A DNA stretch of 50,935 nt from Chryseobacterium culicis (GTDB lineage: Bacteria > Bacteroidota > Bacteroidia > Flavobacteriales > Weeksellaceae): assembly GCF_002979755.1 (NCBI RefSeq), contig NZ_PCPP01000006.1, forward strand, positions 1-50,935, written 5' to 3'. Below the pieces are notes generated by a model. That model had not been told where the DNA came from and searched no databases. It saw nothing but the letters and a program-made list of their open reading frames with translations. Positions 33,366 to 41,543 of this stretch are shown in pieces. Each line of letters opens with the position of its first letter. Position 1 is the first letter of the stretch. The translations under genes and the position numbers were made by a program.

Positions 33366-33845
33366 ATGAAAAATCACCATTACAAAATCACCATTCAATG
33401 GACAGGAAACCAGGGAACAGGAACCAGCGGTTATAGAGACTATGAAAGAAGCCATACCATTTCAGTGGAAAATAAAGCTGTTATCGAAGGTTCATCAGAT
33501 CCTGCTTTCCGTGGCGACAAAACGAAGCATAATCCTGAAGAGATGTTTTTATCCTCCCTCTCTTCCTGTCATATGCTTTGGTATCTTCATTTCTGTTCTG
33601 AAGCAGGTATTATTGTTACAGAGTATACTGATGAAGCAACAGGTATCATGGCAGAAACAGCCAGTGGAAGCGGTCATTTTACAGAGGTAACTTTGCATCC
33701 TACGGTAACTGTTGCAGAAGAATCTATGGTAGAAAAAGCAGAGCAGCTTCATCATAAAGCGAACGAATATTGTTTCATTGCCAATTCAGTTAATTTTCCG
33801 GTAAAGCATATCCCCGTAATGTTAGTTAAATCCAAAAACCATTAA
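33366..33845 (+). CDS. OsmC/Ohr family peroxiredoxin-like protein
   Basis: I choose the ATG at 33366 (MKNHHYKITIQW), because the upstream in-frame part is encoded by a 7-bp repeat. The 159-residue protein has the OsmC fold and its two cysteines in SSLSSCHMLWYL and ANEYCFIANSV. These cysteines reduce organic hydroperoxides using lipoylated or thiol partners. The sequence (DKTKHNPEEMFLSSLSSCH) fits the YhfA/OsmC-like branch. It protects against oxidative stress. The gene is monocistronic with a simple-sequence repeat as its 5' leader. Confidence 0.88.
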   Translation: MKNHHYKITIQWTGNQGTGTSGYRDYERSHTISVENKAVIEGSSDPAFRGDKTKHNPEEMFLSSLSSCHMLWYLHFCSEAGIIVTEYTDEATGIMAETASGSGHFTEVTLHPTVTVAEESMVEKAEQLHHKANEYCFIANSVNFPVKHIPVMLVKSKNH

Positions 33846-34046
33846 GATTCTCATTCAAAAACAATGATGAACACTATGTTTTAACAGAAATAACTCTAAA
33901 AAACTCCACAAAAAGAGAATTATTTAATAAAAAATCAATAAAAATAACGTTTTACTATTAATAAAAACACAATAAATTGAAAATTTTTAACAATTTTATT
34001 CAAAATGTAAAGTTTTTTTCCTATTTTTATATAAATAAAACAAACC

Positions 34047-34697
34047 ATGATGAAACCAAGATTGACCATTTTTGATGAACCTATGCTCTATACAGAAGGC
34101 TTATCAAGACTGCTTACACAAAGCAAAATTTTCAGCACAATAGATATTTGTAATTCTTTAGAAAACCTCTCCAAACATTTAAAAGAAGAACCTCCGGAAA
34201 TGCTTGTTATGAGCTCCAATATGCTTATGCTTACGGAAATCTGCAAGTTGGTGGAGAGTATTATTTCACAACATAAAAATACCAAGATTACGATCATTGG
34301 CAGCTCTTATGATGTGATTGATATCCGAAAACTCTTCAACAAAGGTATTAAAGCTTATCTGGATAAAAACTGCACCTATGATGAGTTTCTTAAATCCATC
34401 AATGTTTTACTTCTTAATGAGATCTATATCTGTGACCATGCCAAGGAAAGAATGATCAATTTTATCAGCAGTGAACAGGGAAAACCCAATCCTCACATCA
34501 AAGAACCTCTCACCCGTCGCGAAATGGAAATTCTCAAACTCATATGTGACGGATGCAGCAGTAAAGATATCTCTGAAAAATTATTTATTAGTATCAATAC
34601 GGTAGAAACACACCGAAAAAGAATTCTTTTGAAACTCAATGCGAAAAACTCAGTCGGAATCGTAAAATATGCGATAGAAAATCACATCATCGACTGA
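34047..34697 (+). CDS. LuxR-type regulator with degenerate receiver (Ser at phospho-Asp)
   Basis: This 216-residue protein has a receiver-like domain (about 5-120) and a LuxR helix-turn-helix (about 148-210, LTRREMEILKLICDGCSSKD and SINTVETHRKRI). Where a receiver has LLDxxMP this one reads VMSSNML, so the acceptor Asp is replaced by Ser56. The first acidic pair (FDEP) and Lys in LDKN remain. Without the Asp it cannot be phosphorylated in the normal way. It lies tail to tail with the csg operon and may control it, as the similar-sized LuxR-type protein CsgD does in enterobacteria; this is position-based inference. Confidence 0.8.
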   Translation: MMKPRLTIFDEPMLYTEGLSRLLTQSKIFSTIDICNSLENLSKHLKEEPPEMLVMSSNMLMLTEICKLVESIISQHKNTKITIIGSSYDVIDIRKLFNKGIKAYLDKNCTYDEFLKSINVLLLNEIYICDHAKERMINFISSEQGKPNPHIKEPLTRREMEILKLICDGCSSKDISEKLFISINTVETHRKRILLKLNAKNSVGIVKYAIENHIID

Positions 34698-34716
34698 AAG
34701 ACTTCTATGAATCACA

Positions 34717-34753
34717 CAAAAATTCCAGGCTTTGCAAAGTCTGGAATTTTTTA
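34717..34753 (+). terminator. Bidirectional terminator between the LuxR-type gene and the csg operon
   Basis: The 15-bp arms AAAATTCCAGGCTTT and AAAGTCTGGAATTTT (34719-34733, 34736-34750) have a 2-nt loop, one wobble and T-rich flanks on both strands. The remaining bases to 34993 hold AT-rich near-repeats and no convincing gene. Confidence 0.88.
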
Positions 34754-34993
34754 TGTCTGAACCCAATTTCCATAATCCTTCAGACAAATATTTATTATTA
34801 CATGATTCAAAATCAACTAAGATAAAAAAGCGAGGCAGAGATCAGATAGTGAAAAATGAAAAAGCTTATTTTACTTTAACCTTACTATTATATCTAAACA
34901 GCTCAGATGCTTATCTCATGCCCCAACTTTTAAACTAAAACCTTGGACTTTGAACTTTATCAACTTTAAATATTGAATATTGAACTTTTTATC

Positions 34994-36505
34994 TTATTCA
35001 TAATCCGGCATTTCTCCATTGCTGAAAAGTGTTGCCCTTGTAAGATCTGTCATCGTACTATTGAGGTCAATGACCATTACACTTTTCTGCGAAATATTAT
35101 CATTGGAGGTATTCATGAAGATAATCTGGGCATTGTTTGGTGAGAATCTTGGATCAAGATCATTGGTTCCCATCACTTTTTCGCTTTCTGCAGAAATATC
35201 ACTCACGGCATCTGTAACAAGATTATAGACAAAGATATGTGAATCCAGCTGGCGGTAATTTCCACTTCCATCCAGGTATCCTGAGACATCACGGGTAAAC
35301 AGAAGAAGCTGTCCATCTACAGAAAAGTTCAAACCTCCACTGGCACCTACAGTACCAGACAATACCGTTTTAAGAACGCTTCCGTTAATGTCTATCACAT
35401 AAATTTTAGTATTATATCCGTTATAATCATTGGTTTTCAATGCTATTTTACTACCGTCGTAGCTCCAGTCACATTCGGAGATCATACTTCCGTCCGGAGT
35501 GGTGTATACTAAGCTCAAGCCGCTTCCATCCTTATTAATTCTATAGAGTTTATTAAAGTTGGAATAAATAAGTTCCTTACCATTTGTACTCCATGCAAAA
35601 TCCATTTCATAATTATTAAAGCCTGCAACAGCAACTGTAGTTACTTTAAAAGGATTGGAACCATCCGGATTTGCGGTATAAATATGGGTACTTCCACCTT
35701 CTGTACGAAGGAATGCAATGAGACCTGCATTATTGTTTTTGCGGGGTCGCCAGCTGTTGTAGGAAGAATTGGTAAACTGGAAGTTATTTCCCTGGTCATC
35801 ACTGGAAATGATCACAAAGTTTCCATTTTGTTTTTGAGTATAATGATACCTGTTAGCGGGAACTGTATTGGTGGTAAATTTACTGATAGAGCTTAAAACT
35901 GGCTGGTGAATGCCGTCCGAAACAGACACCTGCCAGAAGTAACTTACACCAAACTTCAGATTTGAAAGCGTATAGTGGTTTGCTGTCAAATCATTAACCT
36001 GAATCACATTAGTGTCAAGATTATTTTTAATTGTCAGACTGTATCTTAATACATCTGCTGTATCGGGATCTGTTGCGCTCCAGGTTAATTCGACGCTCAA
36101 AGGTTGATTTACTGCGTTATCTATCGGACTTAGCAACTGTGGTGTAGCGGGAGGAGAATTCAATGAAGTATCATCATCCATCTCAAAAACTACCGTTACT
36201 ACCTGATTTTGATTTTGTATATTGACTGACTGAAAGCTTGTAATATATCCTGAAAGTTCTGCTTTTAGAGAATAATTCCCTACCGGCATGGCAGCGATTT
36301 CAAATGAACCATCTGTACCGCTGAACACCGTTTGTGTCGTAGGATTGGTAAATATCTTCACATTAGAAAGCGGCACATTGCTACCTCTTTTTACGACTTT
36401 TCCTTTTAACATTCCTGTTTGAGCCTGTTCTACAAGGTCTTCATTACATGAAAACAGACAAAAAGCAAAGATGAATATGCTGAGTATTTTAATTATAGTT
36501 TTCAT
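34994..36505 (-). CDS. Beta-propeller (PD40/TolB-like) lipoprotein of the csg operon
   Basis: This 503-residue lipoprotein has lipobox LFSC. It has three parts. A carboxypeptidase regulatory-like beta-sandwich (about 30-110) has GMLKGKVVKRGSNVPLSNV and GTDGSFEIAAMPVGNYSL. A fibronectin III-like domain (about 120-220) has VELTWSATDPD and YFWQVSVSD. A TolB-type propeller (about 225-500) has repeated DGS/DGSG turns and the PD40 signature FSPNNAQIIFM. It follows csgG by 11 bp, so it is in the same transcript. It is not a known Csg component. Its surface location and protein-binding domains suggest a fibre anchor or assembly factor at the outer membrane. Confidence 0.8.
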   Translation of the reverse strand: MKTIIKILSIFIFAFCLFSCNEDLVEQAQTGMLKGKVVKRGSNVPLSNVKIFTNPTTQTVFSGTDGSFEIAAMPVGNYSLKAELSGYITSFQSVNIQNQNQVVTVVFEMDDDTSLNSPPATPQLLSPIDNAVNQPLSVELTWSATDPDTADVLRYSLTIKNNLDTNVIQVNDLTANHYTLSNLKFGVSYFWQVSVSDGIHQPVLSSISKFTTNTVPANRYHYTQKQNGNFVIISSDDQGNNFQFTNSSYNSWRPRKNNNAGLIAFLRTEGGSTHIYTANPDGSNPFKVTTVAVAGFNNYEMDFAWSTNGKELIYSNFNKLYRINKDGSGLSLVYTTPDGSMISECDWSYDGSKIALKTNDYNGYNTKIYVIDINGSVLKTVLSGTVGASGGLNFSVDGQLLLFTRDVSGYLDGSGNYRQLDSHIFVYNLVTDAVSDISAESEKVMGTNDLDPRFSPNNAQIIFMNTSNDNISQKSVMVIDLNSTMTDLTRATLFSNGEMPDYE

Positions 36506-36516
36506 AGTTCGTGTTT

Positions 36517-37881
36517 TTATTTGTTTCCGAAGTAAAAGTTGATTCCTATTCCAAAGCGCAAAGCCTGATCTTTCCTTTTTCCATTTACAAGGCCTTCCCA
36601 GTCGTCTTTGAAGCCAAGATCATATTGGGCAGAGGCTCTCAGTGAGAAATTCTTGCTGATCATATATTCCAGACCACCACCGAATTGTGCTTTATATTGG
36701 GGTTTATATTTTGAATACATCGCTCCTGCTCCTCCATATAAGAAGGGACTGAATCTGTATTTCGGGAAAAGTATGTATTCCAGATTCACTTCAGGACCGA
36801 AGTAGTTTCTTTTCACAATATTTGAGTTTTCAAGGGTAAAATAACTTGCATTCAGTTCCATATTCAGATAAGGAGTAAGGAAGTATTTGAATCCTATTTT
36901 TCCTCCCACATTCATTTTAGGACCTACATAGTCATCTTTCACTTTCTGTCCTTCAACATTCGCAAATACGGATACTTTTTGTCTGTAATCCTGCGGATAT
37001 CTGCCTCCAACAACTCTGCCGTTATTTTGCTCCTGTTCTCTGTTGTATTCATTGATTAAACTTTGATAGCCGCCATTGTCATCTATTGCTTTCCCCCATA
37101 TTTTGTCTCTGATTCCTTCTACAATGAGGGCTTTTACAGCTTTTTCGATAGCTTCTGTTACAGCGAGCTGAACGGGTTCATTTTGAGTAAGCCCTACTTC
37201 AGCCTCCAGTAGTCTTTCCGTATCAATATATCTGAAAAAACTTCCGTTAACACTGGTTGAGAGAATGGTTTTAGAAGTATAAACCGTTTTAAGAATTTCT
37301 CCGTTAAGCGTAGAGACAGCGCGAAGGTAGATGGTAATTCTGTCCTGGCGGTACTGTGTGGAAGCCCCGATACCGAAATATCTTGCTCCAAGTCCTCCGG
37401 TCAGAATATTGCTGTCATAAGAAATAACGCCGCCTTCGAGAAGAATCCCAGCGTATAAAAGAGGAGGAAGTGATTGATTGTTTTTGTCTGCATCCTTGAT
37501 ATATTCCTGTCTGGTGGAACGGATGATCTGTCTTTCATTGAGAAGATTCGCGATATTTTCCCTTTCAATAGGAATAAACCAGCGGCTGTCTTCTAAGGCT
37601 TTTATGAGAATGGTAGTGGTTCCCTGAGGAACTGCCGTACTCCAGTTATTTCCATTTTCAGATGGTTTATACTGGCCGGTCTGGTCTCTGAATTTGTAGA
37701 CTCCTATTACAATCTTCTCTTTGGGAAGGGGAAGATTTTTTAATTCTGCGGTGGAAGAAGTAACCTCTCCCATTGTTGGTTTTTCGGGATCCGAAGGTAA
37801 ACCAAATATTGAACTACAGGCCTGCAGAATGCATAGCAGGAAGGTGCAGAAAAAGATTCTGGTATAAGTGTAGGTTGTCAT
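36517..37881 (-). CDS. csgG: CsgG-like curli secretion channel with C-terminal barrel-like extension
   Basis: This 454-residue lipoprotein has lipobox LQAC. Residues about 50-270 are the CsgG/HfaB domain: KIVIGVYKFRDQTGQYK, TTILIKALEDSRWFIPIER, ENIANLLNERQIIR, YAGILLEGGVISYDSN, and a C-terminal ALIVEGIRDKIWG. E. coli CsgG ends near this point (277 residues). Here a linker (about 275-310) leads to about 145 residues of alternating beta-strands with aromatic ends (GPKMNVGGKIGFKYFLTPYL and onward) that end FGIGINFYFGNK, the C-terminal Phe-rich pattern of outer-membrane barrels. CsgG forms a nine-subunit channel for curlin. The extension is like an eight-stranded OmpA/porin-type domain. Confidence 0.9.
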   Translation of the reverse strand: MTTYTYTRIFFCTFLLCILQACSSIFGLPSDPEKPTMGEVTSSTAELKNLPLPKEKIVIGVYKFRDQTGQYKPSENGNNWSTAVPQGTTTILIKALEDSRWFIPIERENIANLLNERQIIRSTRQEYIKDADKNNQSLPPLLYAGILLEGGVISYDSNILTGGLGARYFGIGASTQYRQDRITIYLRAVSTLNGEILKTVYTSKTILSTSVNGSFFRYIDTERLLEAEVGLTQNEPVQLAVTEAIEKAVKALIVEGIRDKIWGKAIDDNGGYQSLINEYNREQEQNNGRVVGGRYPQDYRQKVSVFANVEGQKVKDDYVGPKMNVGGKIGFKYFLTPYLNMELNASYFTLENSNIVKRNYFGPEVNLEYILFPKYRFSPFLYGGAGAMYSKYKPQYKAQFGGGLEYMISKNFSLRASAQYDLGFKDDWEGLVNGKRKDQALRFGIGINFYFGNK

Positions 37882-37905
37882 GGTAAGTTTATTTTTAGTT
37901 ATTTC

Positions 37906-38325
37906 CTATTTCGGAATTACGATCTCGGACTGATCGCCATTACTGGTATCCAAAATATTGATTAAAAGTCCCTGATTAGTATTGGTAATTTGTAGATAAA
38001 GGGATCCGAAGAGGTAATTTCCGGGTTTTATGTTTCCATCACCAAACTGTTCATCAAACAGTTTTCTTGAAAGCTCACTGAGGATCTGTCTGTTAAGACT
38101 CTGGGTAAAACTATCAAGGGAATTCACACGATCCAGCAAGTCGCTGTAATCATTTTTTTCATCAAATGGGTTTTGTGCATTAGCAGAGCTTAAAAGCCAC
38201 TGGTAATTGAATGTATCTCCTCCAAAAGCTGGATTTACCGGCTTATAGACGAGCTGCTGAGATTTTCCGTAGAAAATACCCGCAATAAAGGTCAAAATAA
38301 TGATAAAGGTTTTCATGGCGGACAT
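37906..38325 (-). CDS. csgF: CsgF-like curli assembly protein
   Basis: This exported protein of 139 residues has a signal peptide and then QQLVYKPVNPAFGGDTF. That matches the CsgF N-terminus (F-x-PxNPxFGG), which inserts into the CsgG channel. The middle helix and C-terminal beta-hairpins (YLFGSLYLQITN, GLLINILDTSNG) also fit. CsgF makes a second constriction on the CsgG pore and guides fibre nucleation at the surface. The start is either 38325 or an internal ATG three codons later; the first lies 2 bp after the csgE stop. It is 24 bp upstream of csgG. Confidence 0.9.
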   Translation of the reverse strand: MSAMKTFIIILTFIAGIFYGKSQQLVYKPVNPAFGGDTFNYQWLLSSANAQNPFDEKNDYSDLLDRVNSLDSFTQSLNRQILSELSRKLFDEQFGDGNIKPGNYLFGSLYLQITNTNQGLLINILDTSNGDQSEIVIPK

Positions 38326-38327
38326 TT

Positions 38328-39062
38328 TTAATAGATGAATTCATTTTTTATAAGATTTTTCTTGGCATTAAATTCTTTGATATATTTTAAGCTGTAGCTC
38401 AACTGTTCTTTTAAATAATCTTCTGACGGATTGGTTATAAAACTGTAAATAATTTTATCTTCCATCTGAATAGTAATCTGACCACTTGTTCCACGAAGAG
38501 GGAGCTCTGTAATGGTAATAACGCTGCTGCTCTTATCAGGAAGCTGACTGTACTGCATGTAAAACATGTCATAAAAGTCTTTTCCCACCTTGGTTTTCGT
38601 CTCATCAATAGTAAGTCCTCTGAGCTCGTAAGCAGCATCTTCTTCTATCTTAGCTGTTTTTTTTTTAAAAAGGTCGCTGTTCAGTTCCAGACTGTCTTTG
38701 GCAATCAGCTTCTGGGTTTCTTCATCCCTGATATAAAGGAAGGCTTTAAGAGCATCTTTTGATTCGAGATTCACATTGATTTCCGATAATACCTTTACTT
38801 CATTGGGATTGACGGAAAATTTACCACTCTGCTGGTTGTTGGAGAGATTTCCACCATTTCCTTTTTTAATAGAAACCAAAAGGTAATTCAGTTCTTTATA
38901 CACTGCAGTGTTATTAACTACAACTGCTTTTAACCTGACCTGGTTTTCAAGGAGACTGCTCTCTATCCTGGCGTTTACTTTCTTATCTTCCTGTCCATAT
39001 GTCCATACAGACAGGAAGCTAAAAAAAGTACCCAAGCTAAGGGAATATAAAAGTTTCATCAT
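38328..39062 (-). CDS. csgE: CsgE-like chaperone with N-terminal CsgH-like domain
   Basis: This exported 244-residue protein is about twice the size of E. coli CsgE (129). The C-terminal half (about 143-238) is CsgE: ELRGLTIDETKTKVGKDFYD, then ITELPLRGTSGQITI and VEDxxIYS-like MEDKIIYSFIT. The N-terminal half (about 25-130) looks like the CsgH curli inhibitor of alphaproteobacteria, an Ig-like sandwich: LNYLLVSIKKGNGGNLSN then QSGKFSVNPNEVKVLSE. CsgE gates the CsgG channel in the periplasm and CsgH stops premature amyloid formation, so a fusion would couple both jobs. The CsgH assignment is mine from pattern memory. Confidence 0.85.
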   Translation of the reverse strand: MMKLLYSLSLGTFFSFLSVWTYGQEDKKVNARIESSLLENQVRLKAVVVNNTAVYKELNYLLVSIKKGNGGNLSNNQQSGKFSVNPNEVKVLSEINVNLESKDALKAFLYIRDEETQKLIAKDSLELNSDLFKKKTAKIEEDAAYELRGLTIDETKTKVGKDFYDMFYMQYSQLPDKSSSVITITELPLRGTSGQITIQMEDKIIYSFITNPSEDYLKEQLSYSLKYIKEFNAKKNLIKNEFIY

Positions 39063-39069
39063 CTGTGTT

Positions 39070-39468
39070 TTAATAATTTCTCATGAAGACTGTTTTATTA
39101 TCTCCCTTTACATTAATCTGAATTCCATCCGAAATACTGTTGCTTCCTGTAACATCAATAATATTATTGTTTCCCTGTGCAGTAATAGCAGCTTTTGTTT
39201 CTTTATCTGTAAATGAATTGATAAAATATAGGGTATTGAAATCTCCCAGCTGTTTTACTAAAATATTCGTTCGGGCGTTAAGGGAAAGTTCGGCATTGTT
39301 ATAATCTCCTATCTGAATGATATCGGATCCATAAGAACTCTGATCAGTCTGCTGTCTGGCTATAAGATTAAAGATTGTATTGCTGTTTACCTTATCCCAG
39401 TCTATTTCCTGTGCATGTAGTGGCAACATTGTGAAAAGAGCCAAAACACTCCATCTCAAGTTAAACAT
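39070..39468 (-). CDS. csgB: CsgB-like minor curlin subunit
   Basis: This exported protein of 132 residues has a signal peptide (LALFTMLPLHAQ) and about four curlin-type strands: IIQIGDYNNAELSLNARTN, LVKQLGDFNTLYFINSF, AITAQGNNNIIDVTG and IQINVKGDNKTVFM. The Q-x-G-x-x-N signature is present but less regular than in the 40-kb curlin, as in nucleator CsgB. It lies between csgA and csgE, 8 bp from csgE. It probably nucleates or anchors the fibre at the cell surface. Confidence 0.82.
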   Translation of the reverse strand: MFNLRWSVLALFTMLPLHAQEIDWDKVNSNTIFNLIARQQTDQSSYGSDIIQIGDYNNAELSLNARTNILVKQLGDFNTLYFINSFTDKETKAAITAQGNNNIIDVTGSNSISDGIQINVKGDNKTVFMRNY

Positions 39469-39518
39469 AGCCTATTTTATTAAAATTACATGAATAACAA
39501 ATCGGAGAAAATCGAAGG

Positions 39519-39550
39519 TGAAAAAGGAGAAACACTGCAGTTTCTCCTTT
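39519..39550 (-). terminator. Intra-operon terminator/attenuator between csgA and csgB
   Basis: The perfect 11-bp stem AAAGGAGAAAC/GTTTCTCCTTT (39522-39532, 39539-39549) has a 6-nt loop. The A-run to its left reads as T on the minus strand. It lies in the 118-bp gap after csgA, so most transcripts probably stop after the major curlin. Confidence 0.85.
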
Positions 39551-39586
39551 ACAATTTCTAAGATTTACAGTATTTTGTTATAGGGC

Positions 39587-40405
39587 TTAATTCGACTGAT
39601 TCACAATCATAGAGTTTCCATTACCCATCTGAGTTCCAACATGGATATGGCCATCACCGCTTTGTGCTACCCAGGTAAAGTTACCGTTACCCATCTGAAG
39701 GTCAATAGCAGTGTTAGAATCTCCTATCTGGAATTGATAAAGTTGGTTGGCATTACCTACCTGTAATCCTACAGAGGTGTTATCATCTCCTACCTGAACT
39801 GAAGCGGCAATATTACCTGTTCCGGCTTGAGCATGAGTAGCGCTGTTATCATTACCATCCTGATACTGAACAAGAACATTATTAGCACCTATCTGAAGGG
39901 CGCTGGCATCATTTCTTCTTCCCAGCTGAATTTGATAAGCATCATTCCCAATACCTACCTGGATAGCAGAAGCGTCATTTCTTCTTCCATCCTGATATTG
40001 AAGGACAGAGTTACCTAATCCAACCTGTACCGAAGAAGCTTCATTTCTTCTTCCGATCTGAGTTTGTTCTGTAGAGTTAAGTACTCCAAGCTGCCATGTT
40101 GAAGCAGAGTTTCTGTTTCCTAACTGCATCACTTCATTTGAGTTTCCAATACCCACCTGATCCACATCTATAGAGTTTCTGTTTCCGATACTTTGTGCAT
40201 TATTGACATTTAAAATTCCTACCTGGTCAATATCTGCCATATTACGATTCCCTGTTTGTGTTAGAGAATTGATGTTCAAAAGACCTGTCTGGTCTACTGT
40301 AGCAACATTTAAGTTTCCTGTTTGAGTAGTCACATCAATATTGAATTGTGCGAATCCGAAACTCATTGCGAATAGTGTAAGTACACCTGTAAGTAAATTT
40401 TTCAT
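39587..40405 (-). CDS. csgA: CsgA-like major curlin (about 11 repeats)
   Basis: I place the start at 40405 (MKNLLTGVLTLF), giving a signal peptide ending FGFAQ. The mature protein is about 253 residues of tandem 22-residue repeats, each with Q-x-G-x-x-N-x5-Q-x-G-x-x-N. I count about eleven, against five in E. coli CsgA. Charged gatekeeper residues (GRRN, GNDN, GDDN) occur in the middle repeats. It should form a beta-solenoid amyloid on the surface, used for adhesion and biofilm. It is the first gene of the csg operon, followed by a terminator that would make it the most abundant product. The final repeat ends at NQSN with no extra domain. Confidence 0.92.
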   Translation of the reverse strand: MKNLLTGVLTLFAMSFGFAQFNIDVTTQTGNLNVATVDQTGLLNINSLTQTGNRNMADIDQVGILNVNNAQSIGNRNSIDVDQVGIGNSNEVMQLGNRNSASTWQLGVLNSTEQTQIGRRNEASSVQVGLGNSVLQYQDGRRNDASAIQVGIGNDAYQIQLGRRNDASALQIGANNVLVQYQDGNDNSATHAQAGTGNIAASVQVGDDNTSVGLQVGNANQLYQFQIGDSNTAIDLQMGNGNFTWVAQSGDGHIHVGTQMGNGNSMIVNQSN

Positions 40406-40436
40406 CTTAGTAAAAATTAATTGGTTAATAGTAAGG

Positions 40437-40444
40437 CAAAGGTA
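40437..40444 (-). promoter_or_regulatory. Putative -7 box of the csg operon
   Basis: The minus strand reads TACCTTTG (TAnnTTTG), 31 bp upstream of the csgA start. No TTG lies at the usual -33 distance, so an activator may be needed. Confidence 0.55.
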
Positions 40445-40874
40445 GCTTCCCCGACAAAATGAAAAACCACCATCAAAGTGTAAATTTTGAAAATCACGGT
40501 TTCCAGTTCGACAGGTCATTATTTACCGTTACGGGAAAACCCCATCACAACTTGTTGATTTTCAATCAAATCTATCAGTAGTGAATATTGATTTTTCTTC
40601 AATGATGATTTTTTCTGAATAAATCCGGGATTTTATATTTTTAAAACATCACAGTACAGGGTTTTAAGCTTTTGGTAGAAACTATTGCTCAAATTTATTT
40701 ACACAACCGAAAATCAATTTTGAATTAAAAATTAACGCTTAAAAGTTGAAATATGTTCTGTTTTATCATTAACGATATATCATTGGGTTTAAGAAGCAAA
40801 AATTTCCGCTTACAATGCAGTCTTTCCCATAGGTTAATTAATGTTAAGGCACTTATTTCTTCAAGATATATTGC
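40445..40874. other. Long AT-rich region upstream of csgA and the CoA pyrophosphatase gene
   Basis: These 430 bp between divergent genes have no convincing ORF, RNA or repeat. The size suits a control region for curli, which is heavily regulated elsewhere. I see no palindromes of the tssD type in it. Confidence 0.5.
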
Positions 40875-40882
40875 TAAATTTG
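40875..40882 (+). promoter_or_regulatory. Putative -7 box of the CoA pyrophosphatase gene
   Basis: TAAATTTG (TAnnTTTG) ends 4 bp before the start codon at 40887. If used, the mRNA would be leaderless or nearly so. Confidence 0.45.
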
Positions 40883-40886
40883 AGCT

Positions 40887-41516
40887 ATGGAAAATTTTGG
40901 AAAAGATTTATTGAGAAAAATAAAAAGCGTGGAACTTCCCGGTGAGCACGCACATGGAGTATTCTCGCCTCCCTACCGTCCCGTTTTCACTTATGATGAA
41001 GTATTGTCAAAAAATCCCAAATTTGCAGCTGTCAATATTGTTTTATATCTGAAAGACAACGAGTGGTATTTTCCCTTGATTCAAAGAACCATTAATGAAC
41101 ACGACAGACACAGCGGGCAGATATCCCTGCCTGGGGGGAAGCGTGAGGAGATGGACAGTGATTTTGCTGAAACGGCGGTTCGGGAAACCTCTGAAGAAAT
41201 CGGAATAGATAAACATTATGTAAGGATCATCAGAGAAATGTCTCCTATTTATATTCCGCCAAGCAATTTCTATGTATATCCCTACATTTCTTATACAAAA
41301 AAGAACCCGGCCTTTGTTCTTCAGCAGACGGAAGCTGTGGAAACCATAGAATTTCCCATCACTTCCTTTTTAAACCTGTCGGATACCCCGGAAATTATGG
41401 CTCTGCCCAGTGCAGGCGGACATGACGTTCCGGTGATTAATTTCAACGGATACATCATCTGGGGTGCTACAGCAATGATATTAAGTGAATTCAGTCAGTT
41501 GCTGAAAAAAATGTAA
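40887..41516 (+). CDS. CoA pyrophosphatase (Nudix hydrolase, NudL-like)
   Basis: This 209-residue protein has a complete Nudix box, GGKREEMDSDFAETAVRETS followed by EEIGI (G-x5-E-x7-REx2EExG). It also has FPLIQRT and SLPGG before the box, typical of the CoA pyrophosphatase branch. It hydrolyses CoA or acyl-CoA to 4'-phosphopantetheine and 3',5'-ADP, clearing damaged or excess CoA. It is 27 bp upstream of an acyltransferase gene on the same strand, so the two probably share a transcript and a link to acyl metabolism. Confidence 0.9.
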   Translation: MENFGKDLLRKIKSVELPGEHAHGVFSPPYRPVFTYDEVLSKNPKFAAVNIVLYLKDNEWYFPLIQRTINEHDRHSGQISLPGGKREEMDSDFAETAVRETSEEIGIDKHYVRIIREMSPIYIPPSNFYVYPYISYTKKNPAFVLQQTEAVETIEFPITSFLNLSDTPEIMALPSAGGHDVPVINFNGYIIWGATAMILSEFSQLLKKM

Positions 41517-41543
41517 CTTTGCACTACCGTGTTTAATTGAGAG

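Noticed and set aside
34732..34938. 68-codon frame after the LuxR-type gene
   Set aside because: It begins inside the terminator hairpin, runs through AT-rich near-repeats and has no domain.
39587..40405. Repetitive DNA that could be taken for a CRISPR or satellite array
   Set aside because: It is protein-coding; the repeats are in frame and give curlin Q-x-G-x-x-N motifs.
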